Positions 17,052 through 25,250 are shown, counted from the stretch's first letter. The stretch: 64,000 nt of DNA from Psychrobacter jeotgali (GCF_904846315.1 NZ_CAJHAF010000001.1:1488001-1552000); one strand, 5' to 3'. Notes: generated by a model not told the origin, from the letters alone. Numbers and translations: made by a program.

Positions 17052-17678
17052 ATGATTATACCTGCTACTTTATTGTCTCATTCAAAGCTGCGCTTCCTTA
17101 GCCCAGCTTTGACAGCGGGGCTATTAATGTCGTTAACGACTATAGGTTTCGCTGCTACCGATATTCCACAGAAATGGAAACTGGATGTACCAAAAACCAG
17201 TGCAGAATTTGAGGTGGCGTATCTAGGTAGTGCTACTGTCGATGGTCATTTTCATAAGGTCAACGGTTCAATAGACTATGATGTAAAAAAACCAACCAGC
17301 ACTACGATAAACTTCCAAGTGCATACCCATAGCGTTGATACTGGCCTTAAGATAAGAGATTCTTTTTTACGCCGAAAAGAGCTGCTGAACTCTCAGCAAT
17401 ATCCTACTATGACTTTTGTCTCCAAAAAGGTGAAGATGATCACCCCTCAAGAGGCAGACATAACTGGCGATTTTACTGCTTTGGGTCAAACCAAACCTTT
17501 AACCGTAAGAGTCAAGTTAGCAGACGTGAAGACCGATCCTAGCACTCAAAAGCCCATTTTAAACTTTACCGCAACCGGTCTGGTCGACAGGTACAATTAT
17601 GGGGTCACCGCTTTTCCTAGATTAGTCGGTACCAAAATACCACTTGAGATTACCGGCAAACTAATCCCTGCTAACTAA
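17052..17678 (+). CDS. YceI family periplasmic protein
   Basis: A 208-residue secreted protein with a Sec signal peptide (hydrophobic core about residues 17-33, cleavage after GFAA). The mature part starts with WKLDVPKTSAEFEVAYLG and contains FRxxxL-like RDSFLRRKELLNSQQYPTMTF and DFTALGQTKP, hallmarks of the YceI lipocalin-like beta barrel, which binds isoprenoid or other lipid ligands. The cargo here is unknown. It ends in a hairpin shared with the convergent metallo-hydrolase gene. Confidence 0.9.
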   Translation: MIIPATLLSHSKLRFLSPALTAGLLMSLTTIGFAATDIPQKWKLDVPKTSAEFEVAYLGSATVDGHFHKVNGSIDYDVKKPTSTTINFQVHTHSVDTGLKIRDSFLRRKELLNSQQYPTMTFVSKKVKMITPQEADITGDFTALGQTKPLTVRVKLADVKTDPSTQKPILNFTATGLVDRYNYGVTAFPRLVGTKIPLEITGKLIPAN

Positions 17679-17697
17679 CTTTACCCTTGAATAAAAG

Positions 17698-17729
17698 AAG
17701 AGCTGCTAGATTGACCTAGCAGCTCTTTT
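17698..17729. terminator. Terminator between the YceI and metallo-hydrolase genes
   Basis: GAGCTGCTAG (17700-17709) pairs perfectly with CTAGCAGCTC (17716-17725), followed by four T. The A-rich left flank allows use on the - strand as well. Confidence 0.85.
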
Positions 17730-17795
17730 GGATTAAGCCGTTTGTTTAATAAAAAATAAAGCTACCATTGTTTTAGCGCACCAATAGTTCATCGT

Positions 17796-18749
17796 TTACC
17801 ACATACCACGGCGATGGTTTTTCACCCAGCGATGCATACCTAAAGTATTAAGGGTTTTCATATTGCTAAAGTTGGTCCAGCTTTGCACTTCTGGGCTAAA
17901 CTCTATATTGCGATAGAGCTGATCCCAGCTTTGTCCGGCACGCTCAAGCTTCAGCACTTGCTTATGCAAATCTACCATATAACGGCGTAGCGCCACTTGC
18001 TCGGCTTTAGTCGCCGGCGTGTAGTGACCGATATCGATAATATCGACGTCTTGTGCGATAACCCAATCTAAAGTATTAATCCAACCATCATAATAGAAGT
18101 CTAAAAAGTCGTTATAAGGCATGGTTTTGTTTTGGCAGACGTCAGTACATTGCAGCGCTTTCTGACGTGGAAACAGCACCATAGTCATACTATTTGAATG
18201 ACTAGAATCAACATTGTATAGCTCAACCGTTTCACCGCCTAAAGTGATGGTCATTTTCTCATCAAATACTTTATCAGGAATGGCATAAGGCATTCTTTCA
18301 CCAATGACAGGTTCAATCGCATTTCTGTGTGCAACGATAGTAGCGCCTTGTTTTTGCAGCACTTGACTCCCTGCCATATGATCAGCATGAGCATGGGTGA
18401 GCACATTGTATTTAATAGGAACACCAAAGCGGCTCTGAATCTCTTTGCTTAGCCACTCTGTAGCACAAGTTGCCCCGCCATCAACGACGAGAGCGCCTTC
18501 ATCAGTTATCATCACAATACCGCTGTGGACGGCTAAGCCTGAACCATTGGTATGACGGTATAAGTTATCTTTCAATTTAGTAAGCGTTGGAGCGGCATCA
18601 TCGCACATACCTACCGTAAAGTCGGGCAATACAGTGCGCGTAGTAATATTTGATTTGTCTACTCTAATACCGGTATCAGAAGCGGCATGAGCTGCTATTG
18701 AAAGAGTAAGACTAGCCAAGGTCAGTAAGGATTTTTTTAATAAAGTCAT
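17796..18749 (-). CDS. Secreted MBL-fold metallo-hydrolase
   Basis: A 317-residue metallo-beta-lactamase-fold enzyme with a cleavable signal peptide (SIAAHA before ASD). The zinc-binding motif THAHADH is intact, followed by the later ligands in VDSSHSN, CTDVC (the bridging Asp) and DIGHYTP. It should act as a periplasmic hydrolase. Substrate classes of this fold include beta-lactams, lactones and thioesters, and nothing in the sequence decides between them. AAGGCG precedes the ATG. It is divergently placed next to the Tat-exported flavin oxidase. Confidence 0.85.
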   Translation of the reverse strand: MTLLKKSLLTLASLTLSIAAHAASDTGIRVDKSNITTRTVLPDFTVGMCDDAAPTLTKLKDNLYRHTNGSGLAVHSGIVMITDEGALVVDGGATCATEWLSKEIQSRFGVPIKYNVLTHAHADHMAGSQVLQKQGATIVAHRNAIEPVIGERMPYAIPDKVFDEKMTITLGGETVELYNVDSSHSNSMTMVLFPRQKALQCTDVCQNKTMPYNDFLDFYYDGWINTLDWVIAQDVDIIDIGHYTPATKAEQVALRRYMVDLHKQVLKLERAGQSWDQLYRNIEFSPEVQSWTNFSNMKTLNTLGMHRWVKNHRRGMW

Positions 18750-19085
18750 AATACGCCTTAAATATTATTGAAGTGATATTAGTATTAAGTAGAAGTCTCG
18801 AAAAATGAGAAGTACGAGGCACAAAAGCTTACCTTCTAGCAATAATATATAACAAACACTCATACTGTTAAAGTATTATTTAATTTAACGGGCTATTAGT
18901 TAGTTAAATATCATAATAAAGCTTGATATTTTCTATTTTTAGAATAAAATAAATATCATAGGATCATGCTCTTATGGCTTTAGTCTTATAGTTATCACAA
19001 CTAGTCATTTACACCATATCAATACTACTCTCAAGTATAGAGTACTGTATGGATGAGTTAACATCTAATTACTTAAGGATACAAA
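18750..19085. other. Divergent spacer between metallo-hydrolase and flavin oxidase genes
   Basis: An AT-rich 336-bp region that must hold both promoters. I see no clear palindrome, promoter pair or small ORF to report. Confidence 0.4.
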
Positions 19086-20360
19086 ATGGAATCATTACTC
19101 GAAAATCCAGAAGAAAAGTTAGACGCCATAGCCAAAAAAACTATTTCAAGACGTAAGCTACTGGGAGCAGCGGGTATCGGTCTGAGTGCTTTACCTCTAA
19201 TGAGTACGCAAGTGTTTGCAGCTGCAAATGATGCTGCAAGACCAGCCGTACCTTATCGAGCTAGTACCGCTGAAAAAAGTCTTGATATCATTAGTCTTGA
19301 TCGCCTTGAAGTGGAAGCTCGCGGCGTTATTCCAAAGGCAGGATATGAGTTTGTATCTGGCGGCGCAGGAGATGAATGGACGCTGCACGAAAACCGTAGA
19401 GCCTTTGATGATTATCGTATCGCTGCCAAACGTTTAGTCGGTTTATCTAGTGATGATATCAATATCAAAACTCAGTTATTAGGTCTGAATATGCCATCAC
19501 CAATTATGGTTGCGCCTATGGGTGCACATATGATGGTTCATGAGCAAGGTGAAAAAGACACTGCACGCGGTGCCGGTCTAGCCAATACCTTATATTGCTC
19601 GTCAGGCGCTTCTAACAGCACATTAGAAGAGATCTCTAAAGCGACAAATGGACCAAAATGGTTTCAGTTATACTGGAATAACGATGAGGCGGTAACGCGC
19701 TCATTACTTACTCGCGCCAAAGAGTCTGGTTATTCTGCAATTATCTTAACTGCTGATGCTCTAGGACCTGGTATGCCTGAGGACTTCAAAGCGATGGGGA
19801 GCCCTTTCCGTCCAGATGCGAACTTTGCTAATCATGATCCTAAAAAAGGGGGTTTTGGGAACTTTTTTGATCAAAAGACTTCTTTAACGCCTGAAAACAT
19901 TCAATTTATCAAACGTTTCACTGGTCTGCCTGTAGTAGTCAAAGGCATTCTACGCCCTGATGATGCTGATAGATTTATCCGTGCAGGTGCTGACGCTATA
20001 CAAGTTTCTAATCACGGCGGCCGTCAAATCGATGGTGTTCCTGCTAGTATCACTGCCCTGCCGCCTATAGTAAAAGTGGTAAATAAACGCGTACCGATTA
20101 TCTTAGATGGTGGTATTCGCCGTGGTATCGACATCGTGCGCGCGATTGCCATGGGCGCTGATGCCGTAGCAGTGGGTCGTCCAATGATGTATGGTTTAGG
20201 ACTGGGTGGTGCAAAAGGTGTGCAGTCGGTCATTGAGCACTTAAACAACGATCTGAAATCTACCATGCTGTTAACTGGTGCAGCAAAACTGTCTGATTTG
20301 AATCCAAACTATATCGATATCGTTGGTGAAAACGAAAGATTTGACACCTATAACGGCTAA
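19086..20360 (+). CDS. Tat-exported FMN-dependent alpha-hydroxy-acid oxidase/dehydrogenase (lactate oxidase-like)
   Basis: A 424-residue flavoenzyme of the glycolate/lactate oxidase family. The N-terminus has a twin-arginine signal, TISRRKLLGAAGIG, ending near VFAAAN, so the folded FMN protein is probably exported to the periplasm. The barrel carries GGAGDEWTL, MVAPMGAH, the FMN-contacting Lys in VVKGIL, the catalytic His and Arg in SNHGGRQID and the LDGGIRRG phosphate loop. Probable reaction: oxidation of L-lactate or a similar 2-hydroxy acid. Most relatives are cytoplasmic, so export is unusual. AAGGA precedes the ATG, and a strong terminator follows. Confidence 0.88.
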   Translation: MESLLENPEEKLDAIAKKTISRRKLLGAAGIGLSALPLMSTQVFAAANDAARPAVPYRASTAEKSLDIISLDRLEVEARGVIPKAGYEFVSGGAGDEWTLHENRRAFDDYRIAAKRLVGLSSDDINIKTQLLGLNMPSPIMVAPMGAHMMVHEQGEKDTARGAGLANTLYCSSGASNSTLEEISKATNGPKWFQLYWNNDEAVTRSLLTRAKESGYSAIILTADALGPGMPEDFKAMGSPFRPDANFANHDPKKGGFGNFFDQKTSLTPENIQFIKRFTGLPVVVKGILRPDDADRFIRAGADAIQVSNHGGRQIDGVPASITALPPIVKVVNKRVPIILDGGIRRGIDIVRAIAMGADAVAVGRPMMYGLGLGGAKGVQSVIEHLNNDLKSTMLLTGAAKLSDLNPNYIDIVGENERFDTYNG

Positions 20361-20401
20361 TCAGTGTAATAAAGCTAAACTAATTTAATCAATATAGACA
20401 A

Positions 20402-20434
20402 GAGCTGCTAACCTAGTTAGTAGCTCTTTTTTTG
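20402..20434 (+). terminator. Terminator after the flavin oxidase gene
   Basis: GAGCTGCTAAC pairs with GTTAGTAGCTC (one wobble) around a 3-base loop, followed by seven T. Confidence 0.88.
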
Positions 20435-20559
20435 GTTTAGAATCGACTATGGGGTTTTATTGTGTAGCTCTAGTCTCCTCGACTTGCACCTTGCCTCAAA
20501 TCATTTTAGCTAGCAGCAGTGCCTATCTTTGAATAGTAGATATTCATAATCAAATGATA

Positions 20560-20608
20560 ATAAAAAATCCAATTCTAAACGCTTAGTTTCAACGTCTAAA
20601 ATTGGATT
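20560..20608 (-). terminator. Terminator for the 11-residue-repeat protein gene
   Basis: Inverted repeat between 20566-20577 and 20597-20608 (AATCCAATT... AATTGGATT). On the - strand it is followed by TTTTTTATT, so it can end the leftward gene that stops at 20725. Confidence 0.65.
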
Positions 20609-20724
20609 CATCACTACACAAGTAAGGTTTTATTTCAGATAAGTTATTGGTTATTTAACAGTATTATGATCGAAAACCTAAATATAAACTTAGCAGATAT
20701 TAGAGCAATATCTGACTAAATTGT

Positions 20725-21114
20725 TTAATACTGCCATGGTTGATCTTGGCTTTTATCAATATTACCAGTTCTCTTATTTTGTTTTTTCTGAACTAGGGTA
20801 TCTATTCTATCCTGCTTTTTCTGCGCCTCTTGGTTAATCTTATCTAACATTTTCTGCATCTTTTTGTCTATCTTATCTTGTTCTTTTTGACGCTTCTTGT
20901 CTAGTTTAGCCTGCTCTTTTTGGTACTTTTTATCTACTTCATCTTGCTCTTTTTGAATCTTCTTATCTATTTTATCCTGCTCTTTTTGGCGTTGTTTATC
21001 TATCTTATTTTGTTCCTTTTGACGCTTCTTGTCTTGTTTAGCTTGCATTTTTTGATCCCTTTTGCTTAATTTATTATTATCTATCTTATCGTTCTTAACG
21101 GATTTCTTTGACAT
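20725..21114 (-). CDS. Highly charged coiled-coil protein built of 11-residue repeats
   Basis: A 129-residue, Lys/Gln/Asp-dominated protein with no Cys and almost no aromatic residues. Residues 21-108 are eight consecutive 11-residue units with the pattern QKEQDKIDKKx (positions 1-2 nearly always QK; hydrophobic Ile/Val/Leu at position 7). An 11-residue (hendecad) period with spaced hydrophobics predicts a long, nearly straight or right-handed coiled coil of about 13 nm. No signal or membrane segment. The family is not recognised. The frame opens with GTG at 21123, but AGAGGT 7-8 bases before the ATG at 21114 decides the start. It is monocistronic with its own terminator. Confidence 0.65.
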   Translation of the reverse strand: MSKKSVKNDKIDNNKLSKRDQKMQAKQDKKRQKEQNKIDKQRQKEQDKIDKKIQKEQDEVDKKYQKEQAKLDKKRQKEQDKIDKKMQKMLDKINQEAQKKQDRIDTLVQKKQNKRTGNIDKSQDQPWQY

Positions 21115-21577
21115 GATATGCACCTCTAGTAATATTATTATGTAGAATATCTTGATACTTTATATTAGGTGAGTATCTATATTGAGTCAACTTCTCACTA
21201 CAAATATACACCTCAAAGCACTGTTTCTTTAAATTAATATACAAAGCGCAACGCTAATTAATATTATGAAATATCTGATTGATTTCTTAGACATGTAAAA
21301 AAAGAGAATTTTGGGATGCATTCAGCGCAGCAATATAACTTAAATTTAAAGCTTGAGAAAAAACAAAAAGCTTAGCCTCGATATCTGCTGCTTTAAAGAT
21401 GAGAAATTATGCGGGTCACGGCTCGGTTTTCTTTAACGGTTCATTCGTGCCTCGTCCCTCGGCAGTATTGCAACCTTTTACTTAGACCAATACTTTACTG
21501 TCACCTCGCTCACCTTTAGCAAAAGCAAAGCATTACGAGCGGGTGAAATATGATGTTTGCCGTAGGGTGGCGTTAGA
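21115..21577. other. Non-coding region with MITE-like remnants
   Basis: About 460 bp. The left half is AT-rich. From about 21420 the composition changes and a CGTAGGGTGG core (near 21561) appears, the same core as in the repeat at 23594-23604. A 62-codon frame on the - strand here overlaps the repeats and has no ribosome site or recognisable product, so I do not call a gene. Confidence 0.45.
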
Positions 21578-21688
21578 CTTGTCACACTCTCGTAGAGAAT
21601 GATGGGAAGGCGCCACCAATTTGAGTGATGATTTTTCTGATTTTGGTGGGTTACGCTGCTCCTCATTTACTCTATGCTTGCTTTGACA

Positions 21689-22582
21689 TTATTTTTCAAT
21701 ATCCCCTAACGTAAGCCCTGTGTCTTCGGTACTGTATATAATGATACCTTCATCATCGATTTTATTATCCATTACCAATCTACCGATTCTATTACTGGCC
21801 TCTTGATTGCCTTGGTCGGCTGCTTTTTTGTACCATTCAAAAGCTTTATCATAATCTTGTGGTACGCCTTGACCGTTCTCGTAAAGATCACCAATATTCA
21901 GCTGTGCTACATCTAACCTTTTATCAGCAGCTTTGGTATACCACTCTAAAGCCTTATCATAGTTTTGTTTTACGCCTTTACCAAAATAATATAGCGCGCC
22001 AATATTATTTTGAGCATCAGATGATCCGTTGTCAGCTACTAATAGATACCACTCCATTGCTTTTTTATAATCCGGATCAATACCAATACCTTCATGATAA
22101 ATTACGCCCATATGATGTTGAGCATCGACGTTTCCTTGGTTAGCAGCTTGTTGAAACCATTCAAGTTTTTTTAGCTCATCTTGTTCAACAGCAATACCTT
22201 CATGATACATAATACCGAGACCAAATTGAGCTTCGGCATATCCTTGATTGGCTGCTTTTTGCACCCATGCAAATGCTTTTTGATAGTCCTTTTCTACTCC
22301 CAAACCGTCATAATACATTAGACCTAAATAGTACTCAGCAGGCGCATAGCCTTGATCGGCAGCTGCTTGAAATAGCTCAAAAGCTTTGTCATCGTCTTCA
22401 GGAACAGAGTCGCCCTCGTAGTAGGCCAATCCCAGCTCGTATGTTTGTTTAGGATCATTGTGCTTTACTGATTCAGTGATATTTGAAGGTTCCGCTGAAC
22501 AAGCTGAAACAGTTAGTCCAACTGATAGCGTTACCGTTATCAGTAAAGACTGAGTTAAGGTATAGATAGTTTTTTTATACAT
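21689..22582 (-). CDS. Sel1-repeat lipoprotein, distal copy
   Basis: A 297-residue lipoprotein with a hydrophobic signal and a lipobox TVSAC (Cys28). Then come six complete Sel1-like repeats of 36 residues (pattern AxxxLGxxYxxGxGVxxDYxKAxxWxxKAAxQGx) and a partial seventh, giving a curved helical solenoid for protein binding, probably facing the periplasm. The tail reads EDTGLTLGDIEK. Sel1-type proteins serve as immunity proteins for some type VI effectors, for example those encoded beside Pseudomonas PldB. The position behind an immunity-like gene and a toxin tail suggests such a role, or a helper role, here (inference). AGAGGATC precedes the ATG. Confidence 0.82.
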   Translation of the reverse strand: MYKKTIYTLTQSLLITVTLSVGLTVSACSAEPSNITESVKHNDPKQTYELGLAYYEGDSVPEDDDKAFELFQAAADQGYAPAEYYLGLMYYDGLGVEKDYQKAFAWVQKAANQGYAEAQFGLGIMYHEGIAVEQDELKKLEWFQQAANQGNVDAQHHMGVIYHEGIGIDPDYKKAMEWYLLVADNGSSDAQNNIGALYYFGKGVKQNYDKALEWYTKAADKRLDVAQLNIGDLYENGQGVPQDYDKAFEWYKKAADQGNQEASNRIGRLVMDNKIDDEGIIIYSTEDTGLTLGDIEK

Positions 22583-22688
22583 TGAAGATCCTCTAGCTCA
22601 TTTATTCTACGCATATCTTTATGATTCAATTCTGTTTACGATAACTTCATTTCTCGTAGTTTGAGATGTTAGGAACACTACGCTATTA

Positions 22689-23216
22689 TTAATTTAAATC
22701 ATAGCAGGGAAGGCTGTAATCGTATTTAAGCTCTACCAGAGTACGTGTTTTGAACAAATCAATAACATAATCATTTTGCATGTCAGTCATATACATAAAA
22801 ATTGTCGCTTTTTTATTACACAAGATATGAACGTACTTCGCAGTTTCTTCTGATTGACTTGCAGTTTTTGATATATACTCGTCTCTGTCGATTTCGCTTG
22901 TAATATCTACCCAGCCTTTTTTTATAAGATAGTTATATAATCTTAATAATTCATTCTTATCGTATTGAGGACTTACATATCTGGACGTATACCATACCTT
23001 CCTATTGAAGTACCTATAATCGCTTACTTTGAAGTTCATAAAGTTAGCAATACTATCAAGCTCGGATACAAGCCAGCTTTCCTTCCTAATCAATTCCTGT
23101 TGATATATTTCAAGTTCTTTATCTAGTTCTAAGTCTATAGTCCATATAAATAAAATAACAACGAAGATAATAAGTAAAATATTAGGCAATTTGTATTCCC
23201 TACCCATTATTTTCAC
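22689..23216 (-). CDS. Putative immunity protein, single-span membrane protein, distal copy
   Basis: A 175-residue protein with an N-terminal membrane helix (about residues 10-27, LPNILLIIFVVILFIW) and a soluble C-terminal part that should face the periplasm. The first 55 residues are nearly identical to the proximal paralogue (24714-25247), while the rest differs strongly, the pattern expected of immunity proteins under specificity change. No known family is recognised. The start is GTG at 23216, 3 bases past the stop of the toxin-tail remnant, and its ribosome site (TAGGAAA) lies inside the last toxin codons, so the two were translationally linked. An in-frame ATG three codons later is too far from that site. 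Confidence 0.65.
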   Translation of the reverse strand: MKIMGREYKLPNILLIIFVVILFIWTIDLELDKELEIYQQELIRKESWLVSELDSIANFMNFKVSDYRYFNRKVWYTSRYVSPQYDKNELLRLYNYLIKKGWVDITSEIDRDEYISKTASQSEETAKYVHILCNKKATIFMYMTDMQNDYVIDLFKTRTLVELKYDYSLPCYDLN

Positions 23217-23219
23217 GAA

Positions 23220-23407
23220 TTATTTTCCTACGTATTCAATAATATTTTTTGCAGCTTTATATTTCATCTCCGTTGCTTCTTCCATATTTGTAGAGCTCTT
23301 ACTAACGCCAATAGAAGAGCTATTTTTATTACCTCCAAAAGAGAGATGTTTACCTGCACTGATAACCCCTCCAGTTATTTTACCATCATGAGTGGTTTCA
23401 AAAGCAG
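23220..23407 (-). pseudogene. Orphan C-terminal toxin tail (last ~60 codons of a PAAR effector)
   Basis: The frame ending at the TAA at 23220-23222 reads from FETTHDGKIT to NIIEYVGK, and aligns without gaps over 60 residues to the C-terminus of the intact PAAR protein (25251-26468). About a third of the residues differ. Homology stops abruptly at 23407, five bases before a 150-bp inverted-repeat element, and no start codon or PAAR domain precedes it. It is a decayed or displaced toxin tip, left next to its own immunity gene. Confidence 0.82.
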
Positions 23408-23411
23408 ATCA

Positions 23412-23561
23412 CGTAGGGTGCGCCCCGCGCACCATTTAAGAATTAAATATCGAAGTTGAAAGTATATTTATAAGTAGCTTAGGGTAGGTTCATTTGCATA
23501 TTTGAGTGCATTCAATTTATTGTTTGATGTTTATGCGTAGGTGCGCTGGGCGCACCCTACG
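23412..23561. mobile_element. 150-bp MITE-like element with 13-bp terminal inverted repeats
   Basis: Perfect terminal repeats CGTAGGGTGCGCC (23412-23424) and GGCGCACCCTACG (23549-23561). Each end also folds on itself (GGTGCGC-CCC-GCGCACC at the left, GTGCGC-TGG-GCGCAC at the right). The interior is AT-rich and non-coding. No clear target-site duplication is visible. It lies directly at the break of the toxin-tail remnant. Confidence 0.7.
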
Positions 23562-23608
23562 AAAACTGTAGGTTATCCTGCCAATAACGCTAATCCACCC
23601 TACGCTCG
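23562..23608. repeat. Fragment of a second GTAGGGTGG-type repeat
   Basis: Contains CGCTAATCCACCCTACG at 23588-23604, whose CCACCCTACG core is the complement of CGTAGGGTGG near 21561. It fills the gap between the MITE-like element and the proximal duplication block. Confidence 0.5.
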
Positions 23609-23719
23609 CTTGTCACACTCTCGTAGAGAATGATGACAAGGCGCCACCGATTTGAATGATGACTTTTTTAATACTGGTGGGTTACGCTGCTCCTCATTTA
23701 CTCTATGCTTGCTTTGATA

Positions 23720-24613
23720 TTATTTTTCAATATCACCTAATGTGAGTCCTGTATCTTCAGTGCTATATATAACGATATCTTTATTATCGATTTTATTATT
23801 CATTACCAACCTACCAATTCTATTACTGGCCTCTTGATTACCTTGATCAGCGGCTTTTTCGTACCATTCAAAAGCTTCGTCATAGTCTTGTGGGACGCCA
23901 TAACCGTTTTCGTAGAGACCACCAATATTAAGTTGTGCCACATCTACTCCTTGATCGGCGGCCTTTTTGTACCATACAAAAGCTTCATCGTAGTCTTGTG
24001 GAACGCCTTGACCGTTCTCGTAAAGACCACCAAGATTAAATTGTGCGAGTCCCACATTCTGTTTAGCAGCTTTTTTGTACCATTCAAAAGCTTTACCGTA
24101 ATCTTGTGGTACGCCTCTACCAAAGTAGTACATTGTGCCAATGTTGTTTTGAGCATCAAGAGATCCATTATCAGCTGCTAATAAATACCATTGCATGGCT
24201 TTTTTATAATCCTGATCAATACCTACTCCACTTCCATACATAATACCGAGACCAAATTGAGCATCGGCATATCCTTGATTGGCCGCTTTTTGCATCCATG
24301 CAAATGCTTTTTGATAGTCCTTTTCTGCTCCCAAACCGTCATAATACATTAGACCTAAATAGTGCTCAGCAGGAGCGTAGTCTTGGTTGGCCGCTTGTTG
24401 AAATAGCTTAAATGCTTTGTCATCGTCTTCAGGAACAGAGTCGCCCTCGTAGTAGGCAAGGCCAAGCTCGTATGTTTGTTTGGGATCATTTTGCTGGACT
24501 GATTCAGGAATATTTAAAGGTTCCGCTGAACAAGCGGAAATGGTTAGGCAACTGAATAACACCGTGCTCAGTAATAGAGACTGAGTTAAAGCTTCAATTT
24601 TTTTTTGGTACAT
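23720..24613 (-). CDS. Sel1-repeat lipoprotein, proximal copy
   Basis: A 297-residue lipoprotein with lipobox TISAC (Cys28), six full Sel1-like repeats and the same EDTGLTLGDIEK tail as its paralogue. The repeat order differs: one unit equivalent to repeats 3/4 of the distal protein has been lost, and a unit ending in GVPQDYDEAFxWYxKAADQG has been duplicated, so total length is unchanged. It lies 100 bp downstream of the proximal immunity gene and is probably co-transcribed from the PAAR promoter. AAAGGA precedes the ATG. Likely role: periplasmic immunity or scaffold protein for the PAAR effector (inference). Confidence 0.82.
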   Translation of the reverse strand: MYQKKIEALTQSLLLSTVLFSCLTISACSAEPLNIPESVQQNDPKQTYELGLAYYEGDSVPEDDDKAFKLFQQAANQDYAPAEHYLGLMYYDGLGAEKDYQKAFAWMQKAANQGYADAQFGLGIMYGSGVGIDQDYKKAMQWYLLAADNGSLDAQNNIGTMYYFGRGVPQDYGKAFEWYKKAAKQNVGLAQFNLGGLYENGQGVPQDYDEAFVWYKKAADQGVDVAQLNIGGLYENGYGVPQDYDEAFEWYEKAADQGNQEASNRIGRLVMNNKIDNKDIVIYSTEDTGLTLGDIEK

Positions 24614-24713
24614 TGAAGTTCCTTTGGATAACTTAATTTTTATCTATCTTCACATCTGAATTCTAAACACAATAGTTTCAACTATTTAGTTTTATAGTAC
24701 TGGCACTGTTGTA

Positions 24714-25247
24714 CTATTCTTTATTTAGATCGTAGCAGGGTAAGTTGTAATCATACAACAGCTCTATCAAAGTACGAATATTGGACGATTCATATTCAGT
24801 ATCTTTTTGCATATCTGTCATGTATAGCAGAATAGTGGCTTTGTCATTACATAAAATTCGCATATGTTCAACTGTTTCGTCAGATTTTTCTATAGTTCGA
24901 GCCATATAATCGTTTTTATCAGTTTGATTAGTTATATCTACCCAGTCTTTTCGTAGAAGATAGTCATGCAACTGCAACAGTCTATCCTTATCAAAATCGT
25001 AGCCATAATACCAAGAGTAGAACCAGACTTCGCGATTAGCGTAATCATATTCGCTCCTTCTAAAACTCATAAAATTTGCGATATTATCTAACTCGGAAAG
25101 TAGCCAGCTTTCCTTCCTAATCAATTCCTGTTGATATATTTCAAGCTCTTTATCTGGTTCTAAGTCTATAGTCCATATAAATAAAATAATAACGAAGGTA
25201 ATAAGTAAAATATCAGGTAATTTGTATTCCCTACCCATTATTTTCAC
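24714..25247 (-). CDS. Putative immunity protein, single-span membrane protein, proximal copy
   Basis: A 177-residue protein with a membrane helix at residues 11-27 and a predicted periplasmic domain containing the conserved IYQQELIRKESWL stretch. The GTG start lies 3 bases after the PAAR stop (25251-25253), and its ribosome site is inside the final PAAR codons. Such tight coupling is typical of effector-immunity pairs. It is almost identical to the distal paralogue for the first 55 residues and then diverges, ending PCYDLNKE instead of PCYDLN. No known domain is recognised. Confidence 0.68.
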   Translation of the reverse strand: MKIMGREYKLPDILLITFVIILFIWTIDLEPDKELEIYQQELIRKESWLLSELDNIANFMSFRRSEYDYANREVWFYSWYYGYDFDKDRLLQLHDYLLRKDWVDITNQTDKNDYMARTIEKSDETVEHMRILCNDKATILLYMTDMQKDTEYESSNIRTLIELLYDYNLPCYDLNKE

Positions 25248-25250
25248 GAA

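Larger units (their letters stand above)
21578..23407. repeat. Tandem duplication, distal copy (Sel1 - immunity - toxin tail)
   Basis: This 1,830-bp block is homologous to 23609-25438. The offset is exactly 2,031 bp at the left end, at the Sel1 start codon, at the immunity start codon, at the toxin stop codon and at the right end, despite internal shuffling. The copies diverge most in the immunity C-terminus and in the middle of the Sel1 gene. Confidence 0.85.

Noticed and set aside
21478..21666. 62-codon leftward frame next to the distal Sel1 gene
   Set aside because: It lies in repeat-derived sequence also present at 23.6 kb, has no ribosome site and no recognisable product.
23191..23391. 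66-codon rightward frame opposite the toxin-tail remnant (and its like at 25222-25467)
   Set aside because: It exists in both duplicate copies only because it is antisense to the conserved toxin C-terminus; the sense frame explains it.
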